Assembly (NCBI GenBank): GCA_022457155.1
Contig: JAJGOT010000030.1
Coordinates: forward strand, 2,323,501 to 2,387,500
Direction: 5' to 3'
DNA length: 64,000 nt
Origin: Cladopsammia gracilis
Taxonomy: Eukaryota; Cnidaria; Anthozoa; Scleractinia; Dendrophylliidae
The notes below the pieces were generated by a model. It saw only the letters and a list, made by a program, of their open reading frames with translations, ran no database searches and was not told the origin of the DNA. Positions 20,501 through 30,162 of the stretch are shown piece by piece. How positions within the stretch are numbered: the stretch's first letter is position 1; each line of letters starts with the position of its first letter. The position numbers and the translations under genes are program-made.

Positions 20501-23356
20501 TTACTTATCTAGAATGAGAAAAAATTCAGTTAGCTGCTTAAATGTTTTTAAGATATTGCAATAAAAACAATAATCATACAAAAATATAAAGATCATATAC
20601 ACTGCCAAACAAAATCTTGGGAAAACTTTTTCACTTAAAAATGGATACCTGATCTGAATCAAACTAACATACATTTTCCTTGACTTATTTATACAACAAT
20701 GAACAAAGGCATCGAATTAGTTTATTAAAAATGACTTCTCGATTTCTCATATTAGATAAATTTGATTAATTTATCTGCCACTGTTGTGGCAGTTGCACAG
20801 TCAATTTTGGCTCGAAAGCTTGACAAACGACATCCAAAACTGTTTGGTCAGGCACCCAGCCAATTTGCTGTTCTCCTGCCTTAGTCCAATAGAATATTCC
20901 AATATCATATTTGGTACCGTAAGCGAGGGTCCTTCTCAATAGCGCATCTTTCCCATTTTCTCCAACTATTTGTCCGGCTCCTGAAAACTTGGATGTTCCA
21001 CTGACAGGGAACCGAACCCTCGTAGGAGACTTCCTAGCAGGGTTGATTAGTTCTGCTTCCTGGCCCGAAATGCTCTCACACTTTTCCACCTGGCAACATT
21101 TTAATTTAACCTGTCAAAACAAAACTAAATAGTGTTACTGATGAGGCTGTTGACAGATTTACCGGTGTAGAAGTTAATTATTACCTCAAAAATTTCCAGA
21201 AAATAAAGGATCACAAACGAATGCACAGCAAATGACAGAGTTGACAATATTTACATTGGCGTCCGCCATTTTGATTCTCCCAGAATTCCTTTCCAATCGT
21301 AGATGGTTTCCATGCTTCGCGCGTTTCTTTTCCTCGCGCGCGCGACTAGCTCCCGCGCTCGCTTAACCAATAAATTTCAGAAATTTACATCTACCTTACC
21401 TTGGATTGAGTTGTCGAAATTAGTTTTCTTTTCGCAATACAAGCAGGAAGCCAGTCAATGGCTACAAGAACGATTTCAAAAATTCCAGGCCAGCTTGATT
21501 GACAATCTACGCCACGAAGGTAAAGCACGGGAGTGGTAGCCTAGAGGGAGCCACGAAGCCTAGTCAGGCTGTACTGTAAAGTGGGAATGTGTTTCAATTT
21601 CAACAACAGCAACACTTCAGCTTTGGCTTTTTTGCCGAATCAATTGAGTGCTAATTTTCTGAACATGAGTGCGCGCGCGCCCGCGCGCGTGGGCATCCAT
21701 GGTCCAAAAGAAGTCACGTGGTCAAAACATGTGGCGGCCATGTTTGCTCGAGTGAGGCAAATTTTCCTGCTGGAAGCAGCTGCAAATCCTTTGCACATTC
21801 CTGCTTAATGGTTGATAACAAGAAATCCTTTTGACCTTTGTGACAGAGAGCCATCATAGTAACATAATCAACGCAAATTTTGCAATCTTGAGCGTATAGG
21901 TTGATTTAAATTCTTTGCTTCATCAAACTGTCAAAGATGACATATACAAGTTGTAAAGAAGTTTCAAGTTTTCAAACGTTCAGTTACGATTGGTTGTAAA
22001 TCGAATAATGTTGGATGGCTAGAACCCAGCCTAGAGGTTGTATGTGGGAGAAATGGCCCATTTTTGGTTGCTCTTTCACGTTGGGTAAGTAAGCTTAAAA
22101 GTTAAGCTTAAGTACATTTGTATACAGTTACATTGCCTTTGGTTAAGCTTATGATCTTTTCAAGCTTACTTGCTCAATGTAAAAGTGATAAGCAATAATT
22201 GGGCTTAACCCCAAAATACTTTTCAAATTATTGTGATCTTAGTGATCCAAAACAGCTCTCACTGTTGTTATAATAATACCCTGAAGGTGAAGGAATGCCT
22301 GCACCATTACAGTATATCAGTATTGACTGCTGATCAGCAGTGTTTCTTTTTTATGATGTTGCTCATATTAAATGTTGATTATAATATAAGTCACAACTTC
22401 ATCCTTTTAGCAACACTTTGTCCATGAAATATAAGTAAACCTATAGAAATAGCTGTCAATGTTTTGAAGATGAATAAGTGTACCCTCATTGGGGATGGAC
22501 CGTTTTATTTTTAGGGGTGGGGGGTTGGGCATTTTGTTTTAGCAAGCATGAATTTTTTTTTACCATCTTGAGGCTGTGCAAGAATTTTTTTTGTGATTTT
22601 TCCATACTTTTCTATACTTTATCAGTGCGTGAATTTTTTTTCTTGGTATTTGCCCCACCCCCCCCCCCCCTCAAAAATAAAATGGTCCATCCTTTATAGG
22701 GTTCAGCAAATATAATTGAAGCAACTAGGGCATCGTGCATGACTATTGAAGCATGGTGTTTTACTGCATGGGGCCATACCCTTGCAGTATATAATCATAT
22801 ATGGGAACTAAAAAAGAGATTTGGGGCAATAAAATTATTATATATTCAAGAAATAGTAAAAGTGAAACCTTTTAGGGCAATTTTAAGGTGTGCAGGCCTT
22901 TTTTAAGCCTTACGACTTCAGGCAACCTTAAGCGACAAAGGGCGACTTTAGGCGACTTAAGGCGACTTTAGGCGACTTTAAGCGACTTAAGGCGACTTTA
23001 GGCGACTTAAGGCGACTTAAGGTCCCAGAGTAGGCCTTTTTATTGTCCACCATTTTCGCTAAAAATGTGTTTTATGGTAACTTCTAGGAACTGCTGGTGA
23101 CTCATTTTCGTATCATCGTGGCATGGCGTTCTCCACCAAAGATCGAGACAATGATATGACCTCTAATCCGAACTACTGTGCCCCACAGTGGAAGGGAGGC
23201 TGGTGGTACAAAGCCTGTCATTACGCCTATCTCAACGGCGTCTATTACCACGGCAAACACTCCAATAGTTGGGGAGGTGTGATGTGGGATAAGTGGAAGG
23301 GACCTAACTACTCCGCTAAACGAGCGGAGATGAAAATCAAACCAGTTAAAGCCTAA
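11294..23356 (+). CDS. Copy B: coiled-coil FReD lectin-like gene
   Basis: A secreted fibrinogen-related protein with an architecture unlike its neighbours. Exons: 11294-11540 (signal peptide, Ser/Asn-rich linker, first coil), 11865-11969 (coil), 12658-12741 (coil ending in a Cys), 18304-18681 (FReD first half), 23088-23356 (FReD second half, stop TAA). All junctions are phase 1 and the joined length is 1083 nt (360 aa). The coil exons repeat a heptad-like pattern of E-x-LL-x-EVKxEL, which suggests oligomerisation as in ficolin or angiopoietin-like proteins. A further mini-exon at 12112-12220 and one near 11704-11760 are decayed. The start was chosen because MAKSCSVLTLFYVFLVVATSA is a good signal peptide; an in-frame ATG at 11207 would bury it. 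Intron 4 is bloated by a Penelope fragment and a 3.2-kb TIR element. Low-affinity sugar or acetyl-group binding is a family expectation, not shown. Confidence 0.82.
11704..11762 (+). pseudogene. Decayed coiled-coil mini-exon in copy B
   Basis: Reads GPNKTIEAL-EVK, parallel to the start of the intact coil exons, then loses the frame. No usable donor. Confidence 0.55.
11865..11969 (+). CDS. Copy B coiled-coil exon
   Basis: 105 nt (35 codons), phase 1 in and out. The acceptor GCAG ends at 11864 and donor GTACGC follows 11969. It encodes EEIKKMEILLHDVKNELSAM and continues to KENKTSGK, the same pattern as exon 1. Confidence 0.8.
12112..12220 (+). pseudogene. Frameshifted coiled-coil mini-exon in copy B
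   Basis: Splice-like ends are kept (ACAG before, GTGTAT after), but the length is 109 nt rather than a multiple of three. An in-frame TAA interrupts the coil after KSEL. Including it would truncate the protein, so it must be skipped or the gene is damaged. Confidence 0.65.
12381..12450. repeat. (ATTC)n microsatellite
   Basis: Long run of imperfect ATTC units in a copy B intron. A CACT-rich run follows near 12576-12600. Confidence 0.9.
12658..12741 (+). CDS. Copy B last coiled-coil exon
   Basis: 84 nt, acceptor GACCAG, donor GTATTT. It encodes a Leu-rich coil (IKGLLLEVRLKLNQL) with a terminal Cys that could bridge chains. The matching relic in copy E is at 53370-53430. Confidence 0.72.
12799..12991. 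mobile_element. Pogo/Tigger-like MITE, CAGTCGAACCTC ends
   Basis: Terminal inverted repeat CAGTCGAACCTC with GAGGTTCGACTG, flanked by TA (12797-12798 and 12992-12993). The interior repeats the motif TGTCCGTATTAAAGAGGTGTC. 193 bp and non-coding. The TA duplication and CAGT ends are typical of the Tc1/mariner-pogo group. Confidence 0.8.
13988..14024 (+). ncRNA. Hammerhead-like motif of a Penelope element end
   Basis: The sequence has TTGAAAA, then a stem GACCTC/GAGGTC, then GAAACGTC. This matches the layout CUGANGA, stem II, GAAAC, GUC of hammerheads carried by Penelope-like elements, with U3 and A8 in place of C3 and G8. No coding part of the element is nearby. Confidence 0.4.
16179..16594. 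mobile_element. PIF/Harbinger-like MITE with GGCCTATTTACACG ends
   Basis: Inverted ends AGGCCTATTTACACGCTGCG with TSD TTA (16176-16178 and 16595-16597). Subterminal parts repeat CGATTTGTCGG on both strands. 416 bp and non-coding. Confidence 0.78.
16674..17083. mobile_element. Second copy of the GGCCTATTTACACG MITE
   Basis: Nearly identical in order and content to the element at 16179-16594, including the interior. It starts AAGCCTATTTACACGTTGCG and ends in the inverted terminus. The two lie 79 bp apart in the same orientation. Confidence 0.75.
17079..17196. mobile_element. Short deleted derivative of the same MITE
   Basis: An inverted half-element sharing the GCGAGCATCGGGTCGCC and GGGGCCGACAAATCGG blocks and ending GTGTAAATAGGCCT. 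It abuts the previous copy, overlapping its last five bases. Confidence 0.65.
17598..17999. repeat. Dimeric repeat, about 230-bp unit
   Basis: Two copies begin TTGTCAGGCCACAAACATGC (17600 and 17831) and share GAATGTCCCCACA and TTCACTAAAAAGTCTATTAA blocks in order. Confidence 0.75.
18029..18059. repeat. Short perfect hairpin
   Basis: CTCCTGTAAGTTAA and its reverse complement are separated by 3 bases. It may be a MITE tip or another small foldback. Confidence 0.6.
18304..18681 (+). CDS. Copy B FReD exon, N-terminal half
   Basis: 378 nt, phase 1 both ends; acceptor CAG at 18301-18303, donor GTAAGC. It encodes [47 protein letters not shown] and LRVDLEDTN. Very close to copy A from FDVYCDQ onward but distinct at its start. 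Confidence 0.93.
18938..18976 (-). ncRNA. Hammerhead-like motif, left Penelope arm
   Basis: On the minus strand: TTGATAA, stem GGCG/CGCT, GAAATGTC, with CCC/GGG able to pair as stem I. Same U3/A8 variant core as the right arm; GAAACGTC has become GAAATGTC. Confidence 0.42.
19044..19535 (-). CDS. Penelope-like GIY-YIG endonuclease segment
   Basis: C-terminal endonuclease part of a Penelope-like retroelement protein. Visible: TRVVLPFKDQDSANIVKTQL, TTIQPVFFSRKIGQDL, then the zinc-type CNLC and the GIY-YIG core YVGYTRGHLYARVDGHK, HYDNDH and a tail ending RAKIFV. The reverse transcriptase is absent, so the copy is dead. Reading upstream of about 19535 runs into the antisense of the inverted arm and is not protein-coding. 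The family is confirmed by the second copy at 55670-56338. Confidence 0.85.
   Translation of the reverse strand, partial: CWLAGNDVTRVVLPFKDQDSANIVKTQLKDLSIKPQTTIQPVFFSRKIGQDLKDCETKPQLVNQQCVVYQFKCNLCDTGSYVGYTRGHLYARVDGHKSTSSSVRKHYDNDHAGAVPEDLLSCFKVLKKCMNKFDCLVNEILYIKQLTPSLNVQTDSIRAKIFV
19732..19770 (+). ncRNA. Hammerhead-like motif, right Penelope arm
   Basis: CCC, TTGATAA, stem GGCG/CGCT with a loop, GAAACGTC, GGG. Stem III would be the self-complementary ACGU, as in dimeric hammerheads of Penelope-like elements. Core positions 3 and 8 read U and A. Confidence 0.45.
20766..21116 (-). CDS. Unrecognised exon-like fragment inside the TIR element
   Basis: An open frame preceded by a good acceptor (TTTGTTTTGACAG on the minus strand) reads VKLKCCQVEKCESISGQEAE and continues about 90 residues to a stop at 20766. 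A possible upstream exon (minus strand near 21187-21243) reads SFAVHSFVILYFLEIFE before a GTAATA donor, which would give a secretory leader, but it lacks an ATG in frame. Composition looks protein-like. I do not recognise the family. It may be captured host sequence or a real gene within the intron. Confidence 0.4.
21381..21522 (+). CDS. Unrecognised possible exon inside the TIR element
   Basis: After TTTCAG the frame reads LPWIELSKLVFFSQYKQEAS and WLQERFQKFQASLIDNLRHE to a possible donor GGTAAAGC. It is amphipathic and open, but short. It lies head-to-head with the minus-strand fragment across a CpG-rich stretch (21290-21360) that resembles a promoter. Confidence 0.3.
22493..22692. mobile_element. 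Nested MITE with GGATGGACC ends
   Basis: GGATGGACCGTTTTATTTTT at the left and the inverse AAAATAAAATGGTCCATCC at the right, with G- and C-runs inside the ends. It is nested in the 3.2-kb element. Confidence 0.65.
23088..23356 (+). CDS. Copy B FReD terminal exon
   Basis: Acceptor TTCTAG; stop TAA. It encodes [15 protein letters not shown], the DRDND calcium loop, CHYAYLNGVYYHG and [13 protein letters not shown]. It differs from copy A at very few residues (QHSNRW becomes KHSNSW; MWNK becomes MWDK), so A and B shared this exon recently. Confidence 0.93.
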
Positions 23357-23532
23357 AACGTACCGCTATAATGCTACTTGTTTTAATTGTCGGTTTTTTA
23401 TTTACTTGTGTAAGCCATTTTCTAAGCTACTTTGGTAGCATTTCGCTGATGCACTCAGATTTCAAATAGAAATGTTGTCTTGGTGATGAACTATTCACTT
23501 CATTGTTTAAGTAAGGGTATTATAAAGTGATA

Positions 23533-23538
23533 AATAAA
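23533..23538 (+). promoter_or_regulatory. Poly(A) signal of copy B
   Basis: AATAAA in GATAAATAAAAGG, 177 nt after the stop and just past the conserved CTATTCACTTCATTGTTTAAG block. Confidence 0.55.
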
Positions 23539-23933
23539 AGGTTTTGTATTCCATGTACTTGTCTGCCATTTATTTCAGTTATCAGTGACTGTTTCTCGGG
23601 CCTTAACCCATTGACACCTAAGTTGCCCCAAACCGCCCGTGGGGGTCCGCTGTCCTTGCATTTGTGACGTCAAGTGAACAGTTTTTAAGTCAAATGATGT
23701 TTGCAATGACCGACTCATATAAGATAGAGAGATCATTTAAAGTGTGCTCAAATGAGAGCTATCCCTTCAGTTGGGCCAGAAGAACACGGTTACCCAGTAA
23801 ATTTGACTGACAAAATAGAAGAAACATTTGGTCTTCCTATTGATTGCCACTTTCTGGAAAATATTTCCACTTTCTTTGTCATTTACGTGGAAACAGTTTT
23901 CTGTCAAAATGAGATCTAGTGAAAGGCCAAGCC

Positions 23934-24240
23934 TCGGGGGGGGGGACTCCCATATGAAAGGTAGGGGGATGCTCGTCGGAAATTTTGAATTAATCCCCTA
24001 AAGGAGACCAATCTGGGCGTGGCCCAAGCTTTTTTTGACCCCTAAAAGAGACCATTTTAAAACACAGACAAATATATTCGATTAATATTTCTTCGTGTGC
24101 AACCCTAAAGGATACTTTGACGGCTAAATATTATGGCGTTTTGCCCAGAATACCCTAAGTGAGAACAAAATCCGAAATTCACACCCCTAAGGGAGACGAC
24201 GAGCATCCCCGCCCCTTCCATATGGGAGTACTCCCCTGGG
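23934..24240. mobile_element. MITE with 9-bp target duplication
   Basis: Inverted ends around GGGACTCCCATATG and CATATGGGAGTACTCCCC, flanked by the direct repeat GGCCAAGCC (23925-23933 and 24241-24249). A 9-bp duplication fits Mutator-like elements. Interior non-coding. Confidence 0.72.
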
Positions 24241-24249
24241 GGCCAAGCC

Positions 24250-26330
24250 GAACAAGGAAAAAAGTGGGAAAAAAGTGAAAAACAAAAAGGGGAAAAAGTA
24301 AAGACAAGAGTTAATTGTTTTATGTCGACATTATTCTTTGTGGGCATGCTCGAAATGAAATGGTCAAAAAGGTGTTATTTTATTTCCATGTTATATCGCC
24401 AAATGCCACCACATATACGTTATTAATTGAATAAAAAGATTCTATAAGGCAAAACAGAAGCCGTAGTTTGGAGATTAAGTGCAGGATTGCACCGATGGAA
24501 GTGAATTACAGTTCGTCAAATTCGATTTTTCGTGTAGAAGTTTGAAATTGTTAGCCGTTATTTTCAGTCTTTAGTTAATTTCTTAATTTTTCTTCATATT
24601 TCAAGGCATTAAAGCAAGCTTATGTTAAAGCAAGCTCCTGGCCATAATCATGAAAACACGATATATCTGCCGGACAGTGTCCCTTTAATTCAGGTCTTAT
24701 GTTTATGTCTTATGTCTAGCCACGAACCACACATCAGCAGTGGCCCTCGGCCAAGAGCTATGCAAGAGCGCGAGAGAAAACCCTTTCGAAACCAGGGACT
24801 TCTTATATTCTACGCGGGTTTTTTTGTCCCTATACCGGCTTGCCTTTGTGCAGTAGAATTCAAGGCTTAGCCGTAATGGGGTAAGAGTTCACGAATCCCC
24901 GTTCCGTTCTTGCATTATTTCCGCATTCCTATATATTCAGTTTGAAGTCTGACAATTTTAATTGCGCACGAGCTTGAGTTCCACATGTGAATTCTTATGC
25001 GCAAACTCATTTCGTTACGTCGTAAAAATATCTAGAAGTGGAGCCAAAATCAAGGATGATACATCTAAATTTGCTTTCGACGCTCTTTCCTCTCGTGCAT
25101 TGGCCTTTTTATTCCTAAATCCGTACAGTTTCGGTTTTAAATGGCTGGTTATTCCCTAATATATACGCCCAAGACCCGACATGGGTAAAATACATAACAG
25201 AATACAAAGACTTATGAGTTTTCTGGAAAACGATGCGAAGATAAATTAATAATAAATAAATAGTTTCTAATAAACAATTTCCGTTCAGAGTTCATTACTT
25301 CTCCTCTTATTCAGGTATTACCTAATAAAATTCATTAAATTGACGTTGTTTTGAGAATGAATCGTTGGTGTCTAACTTAGCTTCACGGACCGCCATCTTG
25401 TTTATTTCGTACTTGTTCCTGATTTGTCGGAACTTGCCATGATTTTCCCACTTTGCAATAGTATATCCGTATTGCTGTTGCCTCGCGGTAACGTTGCAAA
25501 TCGTCGCAAACGAGACGTAAAGATAAATTAAACATTTTTTACATCTCTTGCGTTGTGTTTGCGCGAATTATCGGCGACTCGTCGCGAATCAAGAAGGAAA
25601 GAAGGAAAGAGACTATCGGTCCATTGTTGATCTCATCTCCCCCACCCCAATGTATGAACAATGTATGGCACTGAGGGTGGTCACAGCCAGGGTTTTGTCT
25701 CCATCGGAGACGTACGGGACCGCCATTTCTACCTCGTCATCCGAGCCACATGAAGGTCTAACCATTTCGCAGATGTCTGCATAGCAAAGACAGCACCTTC
25801 GTCCTCAGTTACTTAAGACCCTGAGTGTTGGTCCGGCTGGGATTCGAACCCGCGACCTCCCGCTCTGCAGACTGGTGCTTTAGTAACTGAGCTAACCATG
25901 AGGCGGCTAAATAAAAATCAGCATAAAAGGTGGTCCCACTTCGGCAAACTGTTTGCATTCATAAAATCGTAAACTGTTTGCGACTTTTTTGCAACGGTGT
26001 TTGCGAAACCAGGCTAAACCATTCTTGATTACAAATTAATTTCTGACGGAGCTGTAAGTAAAACACCCTATAGCTGAACTGGACAATGAAATCACCTTAT
26101 GGAAGCAAACCATCCCATCGGGCTGATTATATTTCCAAGAGTTCAGGAGTGAAATTTCCATTAAATCATGGTGGTCAAGATGGTCGAAAGCAATTAATAA
26201 TGTATGATGACTTGGCAGAATATCAGCACGTTTAACAAGTGATGCGACTCATATATAACAAATATAAAGAATAAAGATCTTAGGAAAATGGTAACTTTAG
26301 GTTTTTTAAAGAAAATAATACTAGATGATT
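24250..26330. other. Spacer between copies B and C
   Basis: No gene recognised. The only clear feature is a tRNA-derived SINE on the minus strand. Short open frames at 24622-25159 show no motif. Confidence 0.55.
25600..25908 (-). mobile_element. tRNA-derived SINE
   Basis: On the minus strand the 5' end has an RNA polymerase III A box (TTAGCTCAGTTAC) and a B box (GGTTCGAATCC) at tRNA spacing, then a tRNA-unrelated body of over 200 bp ending in an A/G-rich tail near 25600. The cloverleaf is imperfect, and the sequence continues past the tRNA end, so it is a SINE rather than a tRNA gene. Confidence 0.75.
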
Positions 26331-26334
26331 CATA

Positions 26335-26866
26335 ATTAGAAAAATATCGTCTTAAAAGCTACAAAAAAATTATCCTGAAAAAAAAAATGTCAATAATACA
26401 AGTATTTACGTCTTTGCAGTTACTGAACAATTTGAATTAATTATGAATTTCAAAATAAGTGTTAAGCTCCCACCATAAGCAATTAAAAAACAGGTATCCA
26501 GGAGAATAAGATAATCAAACTTCAAATTTAAGAACTAATGAAAATAAAACGTATGGAATTACTGTATAACCATGCCTGAAAATCCCTTTGAAAACCTTAA
26601 ATTTTTGCCCAACTTTAGGCGAAAATACAAGTTGTTGAAAAGAAGCTAAACAGAAAATAAAATTGATTTTCTGTGAAATATTTCAGAGACCCAGATCACA
26701 TAAGTTAACCTGTTCTAATGGCCCCTAGCGCTGTCATGATTAATTCATTATTAACAACTTAACAAAATGGAATAAATAGTGTGTCATTTGGTCCATTTTT
26801 AATAAAAGCTTAAAGGCATGAGGCGAACTTTGTTGGAAAAAAGAGAAGCACTTCCAACTAGGGAAC
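26335..26866 (+). promoter_or_regulatory. Conserved 5' flank of copy C
   Basis: About 500 bp alignable to 37990-38515 (copy D) and to 62760-63147 plus 63950-64000. Conserved blocks include ACCATAAGCAATTAAAAA, CAGGTATCCAGGAGAATAAG and GTCATGATTAATT. No clear TATA box chosen. Its conservation ahead of each signal exon suggests a shared promoter, but recent duplication alone could explain it. Confidence 0.5.
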
Positions 26867-26936
26867 ATGGCGTCTATCAAAACGTTCATTTTCCTCGCGT
26901 GGATTTTATTTGGAATGGGTGTATTAATGTACGCTG
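26867..26936 (+). CDS. Copy C exon 1, signal peptide
   Basis: ATG at 26867, 70 nt, donor [26 protein letters not shown] then MYA, a standard leader with a Lys in the n-region and phase 1 out. Confidence 0.87.
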
Positions 26937-29900
26937 GTAAGTGTTGGAAGCAAGGTTATTAAGCAACTTCTTGGACCTAAAGAAAAAATAGAAAAAGAGG
27001 ACTAATAACTAGGTTACCATTGTCGGTTTCTTTGACAAATTTTGCTATTTCATCGATGCGTAACCTTTGGGAAAAAAGTATAGACTGAGATGTTCGAATA
27101 GACTGCAGTACCACCCCAAAACATTGAATTTGTTGGTTCGACCTTCGTCGTTCATAATATAATGTTATTTTAATGAAAAGGCGCAAAGAATATGTTATTT
27201 CTGTCAGATAAACGAAGTTTCTATTCTCCTGCAAACTTTATGGTAATTTACGTTCAAAATTCTTAAATAATATAACGGAAAAATAAAGTTTCTATTCATG
27301 GTGTTTGTGGAGAAGAGCTCAACTTGCATCGTTGGGAGCTAAAAAAAAACACTCGTGAATGAAAAAGAAAAGAAGTGCCGGAGAGTAAATAAAATGCAGA
27401 TGTTTAAATTTATATTATTTTACAACAGATCTCCTGTGACTGACAACTACATGTTGCTAACCAAACAAAACGGTTAATGAGGTCAACCTCGCAGCGAATA
27501 ACGTATTAAAGTTAATAACCAGCTGCTCCAGTCTGACTTATTTCACGGCATCGTTTTATGTCCATAAAAATACTGTTAACCTCTTATCGATTAAGCTATA
27601 TCGTATGCTAAACTACTGAACTAGTATGAATCTAATTGAACCTACCTTTTGGAAACTATTGCTACAGGAAAAGTTAATTCAGTCAAGGCTGCCACGTTTT
27701 TACATATTAGTTAACAAACAGATCCGGAGTTACTCGCTTGCTCGTAATTCCTCACTCTGTTTTGACTTGCTATGACGTCAAACATTGTTTATCAGAGAAC
27801 ATATAATGGCCAACTAAAATCTATTTCCTTTTTACCATAACAAAAACATTTTACTTGGAACCATCATGTTCAATTTGGCCTCAAAATCCAGAAAAATGAA
27901 CTTAAAAGAGACATCGAACGCATTGATAAGCTTTGAATCAAGGAAAAAATTTATTTTACAGACAAGAATACGAACTAAACTTTCAAGTCATTCGTTTGTT
28001 ATTCTTTCTTTCCACTTCATAATTAGCGTATTTTCCTCTGTGGCAGTAACGAAAGTTTGCTGAATGAATCGAGCGTTTCGTGTCTCTTTCGACTTAAATA
28101 AGTTTGCCAAGTTACCGAAGTCCTCGAGTCCACAACCGTCCCAAGTTCTGCTCCAAACGTTTGACTTTGCTATAGCGTGAATTTTTTACCAGTGGCAAAT
28201 GTGATATTTGATTAGAAACGGCGACAATTCGCCGAAAATAGACAGAGAAAGCAGCTATCTTGCAAATCAAACCAGCTGAATTTCTTCTTGAAGCCAAAAT
28301 CATTTCTTTTCCCCCACGCTAGACGCGGGTGGCGTTATCAATGACGTCATTCACAGTTTGTACTCTTACTGATAAACAATACCTCTCGACCAATGAGCGC
28401 GCGGGAAATTTTACAGTTATGTTAAAAAAGACCATTTGTAATACCTGGGTGCGCGTAGAGATAAGGAGTTTCTCTTCGGGTGTTCAACTTGGATGAACAA
28501 GACTAGGAAAATTTCATATCTCTAAGCAGCCATGTATTATTTTAGTTATACTATAAACGACACTAATTAAGAAGTTTTAAGCTTTTCCGAAGATTTCCGA
28601 CGTCTTCCGAAGATTTTGGATAAGTCTCCGAATACTGTCAGAAGGTTATGCGAACGTTTCCGATCATTTCCGAATTTTGTCTAAGATTACCGATGATGTC
28701 CGAAGATTTCTGTGGAAGTTCTGTAGCTGACGTTAAGATACTGATATCTTTACTCTTTACAGTGAAGATGAATTGATATCTTCACATGGGTCGAGATACG
28801 GGGACGGGTCCGCAAATGAACCCAGAACCGCAAACAAATTGGACCGCGGCCGAAAAAGTTATGGAGCCCAAAAAGTTACGCTATGTGCAAAATTACCACC
28901 AAAGATTCGTTTTTTGTTGATCTTGAAAGCTAAGCAATAAATTGTAAATTGACTTCAATTCGATTAGCTAAACGACAGCTTTCGGCCACGAAACGACCTT
29001 TGAAGTTTTGAGCAACGCTCGCCGAGGACCAGAAATCACTGAAGTGCAACTCAGATGATCCCGCTAAAAACGCGCATGGTGTAAGTTTTCATAATCTCAT
29101 GACCAAACCTACCGCGTTTTTCCGCAGTTCTTGCGACAGAATATAACCGCATCATAATATTCAAGGAACCGATACCAGACAAAGCGCTTCCGGGTCACGT
29201 GATAAGGATTGAGAAAGTGATAGACGAAGGAAGCTGCCGAGTAAAGTGTTATTTGGAGCCAAACTGTGTGTCCATCAATGTGGGACCAGTAGACGAGGGA
29301 AAACGCACGTGCGAATTAAAAAATTTCACCGATGAAAGCCCTTTACACTCTGCTTTAGAGGAAAAGAAAGATTACGTTCACTATGCTGTCGAGGTATTAT
29401 AAAACTTTGCAATTAATAATGACAATGGAGTGATGATACTCATAATGATGATGAGATTGATATTGTGATTACTATGATGGAGTAGTTTTCAATTGAGTGT
29501 CGTAAAACCAAAACCAAAATAATAATTACTCTGATTAATCACAGAACTCGCATACAATCCAATGAACCAATCAAAACTTCAAGCGAATATGTCTAGCCAA
29601 GCGCGGGAAAACGCTTGCGAGCAAGTCACAAAAAGTGGCGCAAGATTCTTTAACCAATCACAATGCAAAACCAAAGCAATTAATTAAATTGCAAACTTAC
29701 TTTCGACACTCAGTTGCAGACCGCTCTAACTGTATGCTAACACGATAACTGTTTACTAATCATACACACACAAAGACACTGGAAACGAAGCCGCTAACCA
29801 TTTGCTCATAAGCGTAAGTGAAGGCTTGAGTTCTGTTAACTTTATTGTGCGTTTAGTATCCAGCACAAGTTAAGAACATCAATCCATCAATTGGACGGGT

Positions 29901-30096
29901 GCAAGGCTCTCCTCACTCAACTTTTTGGCTGGGATGAAAAGCGGATCGATGCCAATCCCATGCAGAACTTTTTTTAAGATATCTACATTTTACCCTGCCG
30001 TGAAGATGTTAGCCATTATTTGACAGCTTCGGAGGTTCCATTTCTTTTGTTTAAGCCAGTCCTCTAACATGGCCGCCGGTAATTTTGTGATGTCAT

Positions 30097-30162
<66 letters not shown>

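Larger units (their letters stand above)
19834..23037. mobile_element. 3.2-kb TIR element with GGCGACTTAA subterminal arrays
   Basis: Inverted ends AGGCCTACTCTGGGACCTTA and its reverse complement, flanked by a 6-bp direct repeat TTTTAT (19828-19833 and 23038-23043). Copy A intron 4 has the unoccupied site (ACTTTTTATTGT). Behind each end lie long arrays of GGCGACTTTA and GGCGACTTAA units (about 19850-20045 and 22920-23025). No transposase is recognisable; the interior carries gene-like fragments and a nested MITE. Superfamily unknown. Confidence 0.8.

Noticed and set aside
25833..25908. Possible tRNA gene on the minus strand
   Set aside because: A and B boxes are good but the arms pair poorly and the transcript body continues; it fits a tRNA-derived SINE.
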